Assembly (NCBI GenBank): GCA_009785335.1
Contig: WQWM01000001.1
Coordinates: 1-64,000 of the forward strand
Length of the DNA: 64,000 nucleotides
Reading direction: 5' to 3'
Source: Oscillospiraceae bacterium
Lineage (GTDB): Bacteria > Bacillota > Clostridia > Oscillospirales > Acutalibacteraceae
Positions 23,943-32,592 of the stretch are shown here, in pieces. The stretch's first letter is position 1. The number at the start of each line of letters is the position of its first letter. Position numbers and translations under genes: made by a program. The notes below the pieces were generated by a model, which saw nothing but the letters and a program-made list of their open reading frames with translations, had not been told where the DNA came from and did not search any database.

Positions 23943-25307
23943 ATGCCCCCAGAAAACCTGCAAATGCCCTTTAGCATGGAAGCCGAACAGGCCGTGCTGG
24001 GCAGCATCCTCATCGACCCCAGCTGCTTGGCCACCGCACAGGTTGCCGTGCGGCCTGAATATTTCTTTTTGCCGCAACATCAAGCGATTTTCGCCGCCAT
24101 GGTGGAAATTGAAACACACGGCGGCAAAATCGACCCGCTTGTGGTGCTCGAACACCTCAAGCGCGACCAAGTCTACGACGACGCCGGCGGGCGCAACTAT
24201 CTGCTGCAAATGGCGCAAAGCGTGCCCAGCACGCAGAACGTGGAAAGCTACGCCAACATCGTGCGCGAGAAATATACCACACGCCGCCTGATGACCATTG
24301 CGCAGGAGATTATCGAAACCGCCGCCGCCGAAAGCGAAACCGCCGACAGCCTGCTCGACAACGCCGAGCAAAAAATCTACGAAATCCGCCAAGGTCGCGG
24401 CACCGATGGCCCCAGTCGCTTGCGTGATATCATCGTCAATGATGTCTACGACCATCTGGCCAAAATGTCATCGCCCGACAAAGAGCAATTCCAAGGTTTT
24501 AAAACCGGCTTCACCGAGCTGGACACCTGTCTAACCGGCTTCAACCGCGCAGACCTAGTGCTCATCGGCGCGCGCCCGGCCATGGGTAAAACTTCGGTTG
24601 CCCTGCGCATTGCCCAGCAAATTGCCACACACAGCAACCGCAAAGTGCTGTTTTTCACCTTGGAGATGACCAAGGCGCAGGTGGCCACACGCGTGCTTTC
24701 GATGGAAGCCCTGGTTGCGGGCTATAAATTCCGCACAGGCGATTTTTCGCAGGACGAATGGCGCAAAATCGGCGATGCGGTGGGCAGGCTAAATGACTGC
24801 GAGCTGTGGTTTGACGACACCTCAACCATCACTGTGCCGGAGATAAAAGCACGAGTGCGCAGATTGAAAAACGTGGATTGCATCGTCATTGACTACTTGG
24901 GGCTGATTACGGGTGCCAAGCGCACCGAAAACCGCACACAAGAGGTCAGCGAAATCACGCGCGGGCTAAAAATGATGGCCAAAGACCTGAACATCCCTGT
25001 CATTTGCTGCGCACAGCTTAGCCGTGCAACGGAAGGCCGAGGCAAATCGCACCGGCCACAGCTCAGCGACCTGCGTGAATCCGGCTCCATTGAGCAAGAT
25101 GCCGACGTGGTGCTGATGCTCTACCGTGAGGAGTATTACAAAAACGAAAACGACGACGCCAACACCGTGGACCTGCCCGAAGCCAACACCATGGAAATCA
25201 TCGTGGCGAAAAACCGCCATGGCTACACCAAAACCGTGGAGTTCATTTGGGATGGTGAGCACACGTTGATTATGCCCAAGGAAACTGACCGCACTTGGGT
25301 GGAATAA
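23943..25307 (+). CDS. dnaB: Replicative DNA helicase
   Basis: A 454-aa DnaB-family hexameric helicase that unwinds DNA ahead of the replisome. The N-terminal primase-interacting domain starts MPFSMEAEQAVLGSILIDP. The RecA-like domain has Walker A GARPAMGKTS, then LFFTLEMTKAQV, Walker B CIVIDYLGLI and the arginine-finger region DLRESGSIEQDADVV. GGAGAAC precedes the ATG. It follows rplI after the inserted small-protein/RHH pair. Confidence 0.97.
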   Translation: MPPENLQMPFSMEAEQAVLGSILIDPSCLATAQVAVRPEYFFLPQHQAIFAAMVEIETHGGKIDPLVVLEHLKRDQVYDDAGGRNYLLQMAQSVPSTQNVESYANIVREKYTTRRLMTIAQEIIETAAAESETADSLLDNAEQKIYEIRQGRGTDGPSRLRDIIVNDVYDHLAKMSSPDKEQFQGFKTGFTELDTCLTGFNRADLVLIGARPAMGKTSVALRIAQQIATHSNRKVLFFTLEMTKAQVATRVLSMEALVAGYKFRTGDFSQDEWRKIGDAVGRLNDCELWFDDTSTITVPEIKARVRRLKNVDCIVIDYLGLITGAKRTENRTQEVSEITRGLKMMAKDLNIPVICCAQLSRATEGRGKSHRPQLSDLRESGSIEQDADVVLMLYREEYYKNENDDANTVDLPEANTMEIIVAKNRHGYTKTVEFIWDGEHTLIMPKETDRTWVE

Positions 25308-25322
25308 ATTGAGGAGAACGCG

Positions 25323-26441
25323 ATGAAAAAAATTCTATCTGCTGCTTTGGCACTGGTGCTTATCGTCGGCGTGCTGGGTCTCAACGCAAGTGCCGCCAAC
25401 GAAGACGTACAATGGGTCGCTGTTTCCGCAGGGCTTAACCACACCTTGGCGCTTGACAGCCACGGCAACGTGTGGGCATGGGGCAGCAATGCCTATGGCC
25501 AGCTGGGCGACGGCTCTCGAGTAGATAGAAATATCCCTACGCAACTCACCGTGCCTGGCAGAACATTTCAACAAGTCGAAGCAGGCGGCGACCGCTCCTT
25601 TGCCATTTGCGATGAAGGCAACATCTGGGCTTGGGGAAGAAGTGGTCGAACTGATGTTTCTGCTCCTCACGATGAATTTTCAGGGCTTTTGGGATTGCCG
25701 CAAGTATCTTATCACGAAAATGCAACGACAGCACGTTTGAATCACGGGCGTTGGAGTGGCGGGAGTGTTCACGCATCAGTTCCAACACAAATCACAGGGA
25801 TCATCGTTACACGAAATGGAGTTGACCAATATAGGGTTGGGCTGCCAGTGTACGCAGATAATTTGGCACCAATCAATCCGTTTATTCAAATTTCTGCCGG
25901 ACCGCGCCACGCGTTGGCTCTGGATAGCAGCGGCAGAGTCTTTGGTTGGGGCGACAATCGATACGGCCAAATCTGTTCACGATCAATTACACGAGATGCC
26001 TTTCCAATCAACCATGGTGCACAAGACCAAAATAGTACCGGTGTCGATTTACGGCATGTGTGGTTGGCACCAAAACATTTGCATAACATCCAAACAAACC
26101 GAGCCGGTGCGGACGTTGCCATCGTCCAAGTTGCGGCAGGCGATGACCATTCGTTGATTTTGCTGAACAATGGGGAAGTTTGGGCAGGCGGTCTGAACAC
26201 CGACGGACAGCTAGGCGCGAGAATTGGACGCATTGGTTGGCCAGTGTTCGGAAATATCGCCGCGAACCACACTAGACAACGCTTTTTGTTTTATCGGGGT
26301 GGTTTTGTTAGAGTTGGTCAGCGGCAAACGAGAAGCTTCATCGGCATCATTCGTGCAGGAAATGTAACGGCAAGCTTTATCACGGCTCAGGGCAACGAAT
26401 CTGTCATATCCCCAACGTGTGGGTGTGATACAATATCTTAA
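25323..26441 (+). CDS. Secreted RCC1-repeat beta-propeller protein
   Basis: A 372-aa exported protein with a signal peptide (about residues 1-24, cut after ASA). RCC1 repeats follow: VSAGLNHTLALDSHGNVWAWG, VEAGGDRSFAICDEGNIWAWG, ISAGPRHALALDSSGRVFGWG and VAAGDDHSLILLNNGEVWAGG. RCC1 propellers mediate protein interactions; secreted bacterial versions have no defined role. The last 50 residues depart from the repeat pattern, suggesting an incomplete final blade. GAGGAG lies before the ATG. Confidence 0.88.
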   Translation: MKKILSAALALVLIVGVLGLNASAANEDVQWVAVSAGLNHTLALDSHGNVWAWGSNAYGQLGDGSRVDRNIPTQLTVPGRTFQQVEAGGDRSFAICDEGNIWAWGRSGRTDVSAPHDEFSGLLGLPQVSYHENATTARLNHGRWSGGSVHASVPTQITGIIVTRNGVDQYRVGLPVYADNLAPINPFIQISAGPRHALALDSSGRVFGWGDNRYGQICSRSITRDAFPINHGAQDQNSTGVDLRHVWLAPKHLHNIQTNRAGADVAIVQVAAGDDHSLILLNNGEVWAGGLNTDGQLGARIGRIGWPVFGNIAANHTRQRFLFYRGGFVRVGQRQTRSFIGIIRAGNVTASFITAQGNESVISPTCGCDTIS

Positions 26442-26463
26442 AAGACGCATTCAGGAGGAAAAC

Positions 26464-29451
26464 ATGGACAAGCTCAAACACTGGGCAAAAGAGAACTGCT
26501 ACATCGCAGCAGCGGGGATTGGCTCAACCTTTTTGATGGTTTTCATGTGGTTTGTGCACAACATGGTGCCGTTCATCAGCGGCGACCGCGGCGTGCGCAG
26601 CATCTTGCACATGGATTTATTCCATCAATACGCACCGTTGTTCGGCGAGCTGCAAATGCGGCTCACTGGCGGCGGCAGCCTGCTATATTCCTGGTACAGC
26701 GGCTTGGGCGGCAACTTTTTGGGCAACTTCTTCAACTATCTATCCAGCCCAATTGGTATCATCGTTGTGCTGCTATTTGGCCACCAGCGTGTGCCCGAGG
26801 CCATTGCCGTGATGGTGCTGCTGAAATGCGTGATGGCTGCCATGACCTTTGCCTACATGCTGAAAAAAATGTTTGGGCTGAATAATTTTTCCATCGCGGC
26901 ATTCGGCATTCTCTATGCCTTTTGCGCATGGCTGCTGGCCTATTATTGGAACGTGATGTGGCTGGATGCCCTTGCATTGCTGCCGCTGATTGCCCTAGGC
27001 ATTCACTACTGCGTGACCAAAGGCAAGTTTGCGTTATATGCCGTGAGCTTAGCCATTGCCATGTTCAGCAGCTTTTACATGGGTTTTATGCTGTGCATTT
27101 TCAGTGTGCTGTTCTTCTTTGTGCACTATTTCGCCAACTACGACGTCGATGCACTGATACCCGAAAAAAGCGAAAAACTGCCCAAATTTCAACGCTTGCG
27201 GCTACCACGTGCGGCATTGGCCTTTGGCGCGGGTTCACTGCTGGCTGGCGGCCTGGCAGCCATTGCACTGCTGCCTACATTTTTCGCACTGCAATCGTCG
27301 TCGGCCACAGGTGCAACCATGCCCGACAACGCCAACATGTTCTTCACCGCCTTTGATTTCTTGGCGCAGCACATGGCCAGCCTGAGTGTCACCTACCGCG
27401 GGCACGGCATGAACGCCATGCCCAACGTCTACAGCGGAGTGATTGCCTTGCTGCTGGCACCGCTGTTCCTGCTTGCACCCAAGATAAAACTGCGCGAAAA
27501 AATTGCCTATAGCGCGCTGATGGTATTCATGTTCCTCAGCATGAATGTAAATATCCTCAACTGGCTATGGCATGCTGGCAAGTTCCCCAATGACCTGCCC
27601 CACCGTTTTTCATTCATCTATAGCTTCCTGCTGCTGCTCATTGCGTTTCGTGCGTTCCAGCACATCCGCGATATTTCAGCCAAAACACTGCTAGGCGTGG
27701 GTGGTGCAACCGCTGCGTTCGTCATCATCGTTGAACGCGTGGGCACGCCCATGCTGCAACGGCACACGCTTGAGAACAACGCGCAAGGTAATTTCTACAC
27801 CACCATTGTCATCACGCTTGCATTTTTGCTGGTATACGGCATTTTGCTGCTGGCAAACATGAAAGGCGACAAACGCTGGAAAGCAGGGCTTGCATTGCTG
27901 CTGTTTTGCGCAGTGATTACCGAAGTGAGCGCGGCCAGCATCAACCAATTTAGAATCACAGCCGTTCGTGAAAACTTTACCTCAGGGGTCACAGAATTCC
28001 AGCAAGTGCGCGATAGCATTTTAGACTTTGACGACGAGCTGTTCTTCCGCATGGAAGTCACCGATAGCCGCACGCATATGGCACCGGCCTGGTATGGCTA
28101 TCGCGGCATATCCACCTTCAGCTCCATGGCCAATGAGTACGTCGCCAACCTGCAAAACCGCTTGGGTATGGACTCCAACCACATCAACAGCTACATTTAT
28201 AACCCCAACACACCGGTGTTCAACGCCATGCATAACCTGCGCTGGCTGATTGAAAATCACGGCCACGATCACAACCACCCGCCGCGCGGCAGTTCGTTTG
28301 TGCAAACGCTTAACCCCATGATTTATCAACGCCACCCGCAGCTAGATTTTGAACGTTACACCGTGTTCGAAAACCGCTATCCCCTTGCGCTGGCCTTTTG
28401 GGCGCATGACAGCCTGCGTCAATGGGAAACCGCTTATCTCAATAACCCCATTCATTTGCAGCAAGAGTTTTGGAACCGCGCCAGCAATGCAGGGGTAAAT
28501 GTGTTCTCCCCTGTTGAAATTCAAATTAACCATGGCGCGCAAGTGCCGCACAACATTAACCCGGAAATCACCGGCGATAATATGATTAGCTTCAGCGGCC
28601 GACCACAAGGACAGAACGCCGTCATTCCGCTGCTGCTGGTTAGCGAAGTGGACACTAATGTGTATATTCATATCGATCGCAATTATGTTCATGGCCTGCA
28701 TGTCATTCGTCCCGACCGCACCGAAATGCGCCATCGCCGCAATACGGTCATTGACATCGGTCCAATTGAAGCCGACGTGCCCCTTGAAATTGAACTGCAC
28801 CTCACAGCCAGCCACAACAACGCCACCGCTGGCACATTCCGTTTTGATGCCTATGCGATTAACATGGATGACTTCCGCGCAGGCTACAACGTGCTGGCAC
28901 AAGGTGCGCTGCAACTCACACACTTCAGTGAAACCCGCCTAGCCGGAACCATCAACGCACCGCAAGCCGGGCTAATGTTCACCTCCATCCCCTTTGACGA
29001 AAGCTGGCGGGTATTCCTTAATGGTCAGCGCGTTCCACTGCTCAACATCGGCAATGGCGCCTATTTGGCCATTGATTTGCCCGCAGGCTCGCATGAAGTT
29101 GAAATGCGCTTCCGCCCGCGCGGGTTTGCACTAGGCGCAGCGGCCACCGGCGTTTCGCTGCTAGCACTTGCGCTTGTGATTCTGCTGCAAATTTACGAAA
29201 AGAAAAAAACGCAACAGCAGCCCCACACCGAAACACCCGCACTTGTGTTCGCCACCGCAGGCTTAACAGCCAAGGATTTCTCGTTGGACATTGATGATGC
29301 GCAAAACGAAGACGCAACACCTGCTCCGCCGCCTGAAGAGCCCGTGGAACAAAACGCCGCCATCCAAGCCGCACAGAAGGATTTGCGCGGCATGCAACAA
29401 GAGATAGAACGCACGCAAAAAAGATTGGGCGTGGACAAAAAAAACACTTGA
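26464..29451 (+). CDS. YfhO-family polytopic membrane protein (GT-C fold-like)
   Basis: A 995-aa protein with about 12-14 N-terminal membrane helices, a large extracytoplasmic region (about residues 500-880), a last membrane helix near 900 and a cytoplasmic tail with a coiled-coil end. The sequence MVPFISGDRGVRSILHMDLFHQYAPLFGEL and the YSWYSGLGGNFLGNFFNYLSSP motif are typical of YfhO. B. subtilis YfhO is implicated in lipoteichoic acid glycosylation. AGGAGG sits before the ATG at 26464. Exact substrate unknown. Confidence 0.88.
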   Translation: MDKLKHWAKENCYIAAAGIGSTFLMVFMWFVHNMVPFISGDRGVRSILHMDLFHQYAPLFGELQMRLTGGGSLLYSWYSGLGGNFLGNFFNYLSSPIGIIVVLLFGHQRVPEAIAVMVLLKCVMAAMTFAYMLKKMFGLNNFSIAAFGILYAFCAWLLAYYWNVMWLDALALLPLIALGIHYCVTKGKFALYAVSLAIAMFSSFYMGFMLCIFSVLFFFVHYFANYDVDALIPEKSEKLPKFQRLRLPRAALAFGAGSLLAGGLAAIALLPTFFALQSSSATGATMPDNANMFFTAFDFLAQHMASLSVTYRGHGMNAMPNVYSGVIALLLAPLFLLAPKIKLREKIAYSALMVFMFLSMNVNILNWLWHAGKFPNDLPHRFSFIYSFLLLLIAFRAFQHIRDISAKTLLGVGGATAAFVIIVERVGTPMLQRHTLENNAQGNFYTTIVITLAFLLVYGILLLANMKGDKRWKAGLALLLFCAVITEVSAASINQFRITAVRENFTSGVTEFQQVRDSILDFDDELFFRMEVTDSRTHMAPAWYGYRGISTFSSMANEYVANLQNRLGMDSNHINSYIYNPNTPVFNAMHNLRWLIENHGHDHNHPPRGSSFVQTLNPMIYQRHPQLDFERYTVFENRYPLALAFWAHDSLRQWETAYLNNPIHLQQEFWNRASNAGVNVFSPVEIQINHGAQVPHNINPEITGDNMISFSGRPQGQNAVIPLLLVSEVDTNVYIHIDRNYVHGLHVIRPDRTEMRHRRNTVIDIGPIEADVPLEIELHLTASHNNATAGTFRFDAYAINMDDFRAGYNVLAQGALQLTHFSETRLAGTINAPQAGLMFTSIPFDESWRVFLNGQRVPLLNIGNGAYLAIDLPAGSHEVEMRFRPRGFALGAAATGVSLLALALVILLQIYEKKKTQQQPHTETPALVFATAGLTAKDFSLDIDDAQNEDATPAPPPEEPVEQNAAIQAAQKDLRGMQQEIERTQKRLGVDKKNT

Positions 29452-29476
29452 CAACGCCGCAAACCTATGTTATACT
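29448..29476 (+). promoter_or_regulatory. Promoter of the riboswitch-CDF transcript
   Basis: TTGACA (29448-29453) overlaps the end of the YfhO-like gene; TATACT is at 29471-29476 after a 17-bp spacer. Transcription would start at about 29483, exactly at the first base of the aptamer. Confidence 0.9.
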
Positions 29477-29482
29477 AATGAT

Positions 29483-29585
29483 CTGAGCAGGCGATGCTTT
29501 GCATGGTGCCGGGCTGCGCAAGCAGCAGCAGATGAAAACTTTCCACATCTGCGGGACAGAAATGTTCCGCAGGTGTGTCTTTTTA
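29483..29585 (+). promoter_or_regulatory. NiCo (czcD) riboswitch
   Basis: The leader carries the conserved NiCo aptamer blocks in order: CTGAGCAGGC, GCCGGGCTGCG, CAGATGA, then CACATCTGCGGGACAG. These form the four-way junction that binds Co2+ and Ni2+ (and Fe2+ in later reports). The last aptamer strand also forms the terminator stem at 29544-29577. Metal binding would therefore prevent termination and turn on the exporter. The downstream CDF gene fits the known association. Aptamer recognition is from memory of the consensus. Confidence 0.92.
29544..29585 (+). terminator. Riboswitch-controlled terminator
   Basis: CACATCTGCGG and CCGCAGGTGTG pair (with G-U pairs) around a 12-nt loop and are followed by TCTTTTT. 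The 5' strand is shared with the aptamer, giving mutually exclusive folds. Confidence 0.88.
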
Positions 29586-29628
29586 TATGCCCGCGGAATA
29601 GCATGATGAATAGAAAGAGGTTTTTATC

Positions 29629-30507
29629 ATGAAAAAGACTCCGCAAAAAATGGCCATGACCACCGCACGCAACAGCATCCTCGTCAACACGCTGCTTGCA
29701 ACATTCAAGTTGCTCGCGGGCATTTTTGGCAATTCCGCTGCCATGGTCAGCGATGCCGTGCATTCCATCGCCGACCTGTTTAGCACCGTGGTGGTGATGG
29801 TTGGCATCAAGCTGGCCGGAAAAAAAGCCGACGCCAAACACCCCTACGGCCACGAACGCTTTGAATGCGTAGCAGCATTATTGCTTGCGTTGCTGGTGTT
29901 TACGGTAGGTGTGGGCATTGGCTGGGGCGGCGTGCAACGCATCCTGGCTGGCAATTATGACGAAATCGCCGTGCCGGGCTTGCTTGCCCTAATTGCCGCC
30001 GTGGTATCCATTGCGGTGAAAGAAGGCTTGTTTTGGTACGTACGCGCCACCGCCAAGAAAATTGACTCGGGCGCATTGATGGCCGATGCCTGGCACAGCC
30101 GCGCAGATGGCTTATCGTCCATTGGCAGTTTTTTCGGCATACTGGGCTCCATGCTGGGCTTTCCCATTATGGACAGCATCGCGGCGATTATCATTTGCCT
30201 GTTTATTCTGAAAACCGCCGTGCAAATCGCCCTAGATGCCATCGGAAAGATGACCGACAAAGCCTGCGACGAAGATATCCAGCGGGCCATGCGCGAGGTG
30301 ATTTTGGCACAGCCACAGGTGCTGGGGATTGATAAACTGCATACGCGCTTGTTCGGCAACAAAATTTACGTAGACGTTGAGATCCGCGCAGATGCTGCAT
30401 TCACGCTCGTGCAAGCACATGAAATTGCGCAGCAAGTGCACGATGAAATTGAAGCACAGTTCGAGAAAGTCAAGCACTGCATGGTGCACGTGAACCCAGA
30501 ATCATAA
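29629..30507 (+). CDS. Cation diffusion facilitator, predicted Ni/Co exporter
   Basis: A 292-aa CDF transporter with six membrane helices and a C-terminal cytoplasmic domain. The metal site residues lie in SDAVHSIADLFS (helix 2) and ADAWHSRADGLSS (helix 5). KKADAKHPYGHERFE is the conserved HPYGH loop. The tail (HTRLFGNKIYVDVEI) is the dimerisation domain. CDF proteins export divalent metals in exchange for protons. The NiCo riboswitch in the leader points to Co2+/Ni2+ (possibly Fe2+) rather than zinc. AAAGAGG lies before the ATG. Confidence 0.93.
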   Translation: MKKTPQKMAMTTARNSILVNTLLATFKLLAGIFGNSAAMVSDAVHSIADLFSTVVVMVGIKLAGKKADAKHPYGHERFECVAALLLALLVFTVGVGIGWGGVQRILAGNYDEIAVPGLLALIAAVVSIAVKEGLFWYVRATAKKIDSGALMADAWHSRADGLSSIGSFFGILGSMLGFPIMDSIAAIIICLFILKTAVQIALDAIGKMTDKACDEDIQRAMREVILAQPQVLGIDKLHTRLFGNKIYVDVEIRADAAFTLVQAHEIAQQVHDEIEAQFEKVKHCMVHVNPES

Positions 30508-30527
30508 GTTAAAATAGTGAAACCCCC

Positions 30528-30556
30528 TTGACATTTCCCATCATATATGCTATACT
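30528..30556 (+). promoter_or_regulatory. Promoter of the small RNA before spoIIIAA
   Basis: TTGACA (30528-30533) and TATACT (30551-30556) with a 17-bp spacer. Confidence 0.88.
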
Positions 30557-30562
30557 GGGAAT

Positions 30563-30650
30563 GTCAGGGGGCTTAGCGCTAACAGCGCGGCAGTTCCTCA
30601 CGAAGACTAACTAACCGCAAACCTTGCTACGGGGGCGGTTAGTTTTTTTA
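30563..30650 (+). ncRNA. Small RNA of about 88 nt, possibly an orphan antitoxin-like RNA
   Basis: The predicted transcript starts at about 30563 and ends at an intrinsic terminator: AACTAACCGC (30609-30618) pairs with GCGGTTAGTT (30635-30644), then seven T. Its layout (5' structure, short linker, ACTARCCGC terminator) is close to the antitoxin RNA at 4932-5036. No hydrophobic peptide with a ribosome site is found on the opposite strand. It could instead be an attenuated leader, but a sigma-A leader for the sporulation operon is unlikely. Confidence 0.6.
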
Positions 30651-30700
30651 TCGTTTTTTTTCAACTCGGCAAGCCTAAAATTCGATGGGACTAGCATAGA

Positions 30701-30735
30701 ACACAGCGAAGCGACGAAGCTCCGCCGCAGGCGGC
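30701..30735. repeat. Short dispersed repeat (family E) upstream of spoIIIAA
   Basis: ACACAGCGAAGCGACGAAGC followed by TCCGCCGCAGGCGG. Related copies lie inside the adenine deaminase gene (40143-40178) and the pflA gene (53131-53166). Confidence 0.75.
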
Positions 30736-30769
30736 ATAAGTCGGACATCCTCTGCATAAGCATGTAAAA

Positions 30770-31753
30770 ATGCGCAAGGGGGTGTTCGCTTTGGTTTTAT
30801 CACTTGGCGCAAAGCCCTTTGACCAAGCCACAGCACATTTGCCCGCCTTCGTGCGTGATATGCTTGCCTGTGTGCCTGAAGACTTACGCACACAAATCAC
30901 CGAAATCCGCATGCGAGCAGGTGCAGCACTTTCGCTCACCCTGCCCAGTGGACCACACTACATCACGGCTTCTCAGCGTGTCACCCCCCTATGGCGCAAC
31001 GATTGCCTGCGCCTAACCGCCGAGCAACTGGCGCAAATCTTGCGCAGCCTGTGCGAATTTTCCGTGCACAGCTACACCCAGGACATCGCACGGGGCTACA
31101 TCACCTTGCCCGGCGGCCATCGTGCGGGATTGTGCGGCACAGCCGTGCTCGAACATGGGCAAGTGAGTGCTGTGCGTGAAATTTCAAGCGTGAATTTGCG
31201 CGTTGCACGAGAAATTCCCGGCGCAGCAGCTGAGCTTTGCAGCAAGATTTATACCCATGCACAACCGCCCAATGTGCTCATCGCAGGGCCGCCCGGCAGC
31301 GGCAAAACCACCCTGCTGCGCGATTTATCCCGCCGCCTTTCAGACAACCATGGTCTGCGCGTGGCCGTCATTGACGAGCGCGGCGAACTTGCCGGTGTGC
31401 GCAATGGCATGCCCTGCTGCAACGTTGGCATGAACACCGATGTGCTCAGCGGCTACCCCAAGGGGCAGGGCATTATTCTCGCGTTGCGCAGCCTTGCGCC
31501 GCAGGTGATCATCTGCGATGAATTGGGCGGTGAGGAAGATGTGGCAGCATTGCAGGCAGGTATGCACGCTGGCGTGAATTTCGCCGCCACGGTGCACGCA
31601 GGCGGCGTGGAGGAAGCACTTGAGCGCGCGGTGGTGCGGCAGTTGCTGCACGCGTTTGACTGGCTGGTGCAAATTGAACTGCGCAATGCACAATGCGTCA
31701 TGCGCAATTATAAGCAATTGAAGGAACGTGAGAAAATATGCTTAACTACATAG
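30770..31753 (+). CDS. spoIIIAA: Stage III sporulation protein AA, ATPase
   Basis: A 327-aa secretion-type ATPase of the SpoIIIA-SpoIIQ channel, made in the mother cell under sigma-E. Walker A is GPPGSGKTT (about residues 168-176), and the Walker B region reads VIICDELGGEED. The pattern TEIRMRAGAALSL near residue 45 is typical. The ATG at 30770 has no ribosome site, whereas the TTG at 30791 has AAGGGGG eight bases upstream; the true start may be that TTG. It overlaps spoIIIAB by 16 bases. Confidence 0.93.
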   Translation: MRKGVFALVLSLGAKPFDQATAHLPAFVRDMLACVPEDLRTQITEIRMRAGAALSLTLPSGPHYITASQRVTPLWRNDCLRLTAEQLAQILRSLCEFSVHSYTQDIARGYITLPGGHRAGLCGTAVLEHGQVSAVREISSVNLRVAREIPGAAAELCSKIYTHAQPPNVLIAGPPGSGKTTLLRDLSRRLSDNHGLRVAVIDERGELAGVRNGMPCCNVGMNTDVLSGYPKGQGIILALRSLAPQVIICDELGGEEDVAALQAGMHAGVNFAATVHAGGVEEALERAVVRQLLHAFDWLVQIELRNAQCVMRNYKQLKEREKICLTT

Positions 31754-32238
31754 CCATGGCCTTGGTCTTTCTGGCTTGCGCAGGCACAGGTGCGCTTATT
31801 TCCCGCACGATGATGCAACGCGCCCGCCAGCTGGAGCTGAGCCTGCAAATGATTGCACAACTGCGCGCACAGTTGCAATATAGCCGCCCGCCCGTGCAAA
31901 CCATGATTGCTGATTTGTGCCAGCAATCACAACACCCGGCCTTTTTGCCGCGCTGCCTGCATAGCATGAACACAGGCACAGATTTTCCGCAGGCCTGGCA
32001 CGGTGCCCTGCAATCGCCCGGGCATGGGCTAAAAGACGACGACTGCAGGCATCTGCTTTCGCTGGGGCAACTGCTTGGCGCAAGCGATGCCGCCGGCCAA
32101 CGTGAGGCCTTGCAGCTGCACGAAACCCTGCTGTCCACGCAGCTTGATCAAGCCCGCACCGTGCGCGACACACGCGGCAAGGCGGCCTTCACGCTGGGTG
32201 TGCTAGCCGGACTGACGGTGATGATTTTGTTTATTTGA
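31738..32238 (+). CDS. spoIIIAB: Stage III sporulation protein AB
   Basis: A 166-aa protein with membrane helices at each end (about residues 4-22 and 148-166) and a helical middle region resembling type II secretion F-domain helices, with LLSLGQLLGASDAAGQ in the conserved part. In B. subtilis SpoIIIAB supports channel assembly for late forespore gene expression. It overlaps spoIIIAA, indicating coupled translation. Confidence 0.9.
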   Translation: MLNYIAMALVFLACAGTGALISRTMMQRARQLELSLQMIAQLRAQLQYSRPPVQTMIADLCQQSQHPAFLPRCLHSMNTGTDFPQAWHGALQSPGHGLKDDDCRHLLSLGQLLGASDAAGQREALQLHETLLSTQLDQARTVRDTRGKAAFTLGVLAGLTVMILFI

Positions 32239-32243
32239 TTTGC

Positions 32244-32298
32244 GTTACTTTTTTGAAAAAAAGTAACCAAAAAACTTTAGTCGCGCTTCGCGCGGGGT
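32244..32298. repeat. Hairpin repeat inside the spoIIIA operon (family C)
   Basis: GTTACTTTTTT-GA-AAAAAAGTAAC forms a hairpin followed by CAAAAAACTTTAGTCGCGC. The same pattern is seen at 54917, 56428 and, inverted, 7893 and 9800. There is no T-run directly after the stem, so full termination in the operon is not expected. A partial family B arm (TGTAGGGGTGGATGCGAATC) follows at about 32303. Confidence 0.75.
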
Positions 32299-32350
32299 TA
32301 AATGTAGGGGTGGATGCGAATCCGCTCGCATGACTTGAGGAGTGTATATT

Positions 32351-32545
32351 ATGGATCTTACGTTGATCATTCGCATCGCATCTGTCGGGTTAATCGTGGC
32401 CATTTTGCAGCAAATTCTCGCCAAAATTGGACGAGAAGAATACGGCATGCTGGTGGTGCTTGCAGGCATCGTGGTGATTTTGATGATGCTCATTCCCGAG
32501 CTGCTGCGCCTGCTTGAAACCGTGCAGAGTGTGCTGCCCATATAA
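32351..32545 (+). CDS. spoIIIAC: Stage III sporulation protein AC
   Basis: A 64-aa protein with two membrane helices (IASVGLIVAILQQILAKIG and LVVLAGIVVILMMLIPELL), matching SpoIIIAC in length and hydrophobic pattern. The ATG at 32351 is chosen because GAGGAG is eight bases upstream. It is a component of the mother-cell channel membrane ring. Confidence 0.92.
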   Translation: MDLTLIIRIASVGLIVAILQQILAKIGREEYGMLVVLAGIVVILMMLIPELLRLLETVQSVLPI

Positions 32546-32592
32546 CGCTAAACTATTTAGAGGGGGGGAGCCCCAACGGGGCGGGGGGTGCA

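Noticed and set aside
30651-30769. Toxin ORF opposite the small RNA at 30563
   Set aside because: Minus-strand frames give no hydrophobic peptide and no ribosome site; the region is filled by a family E repeat.
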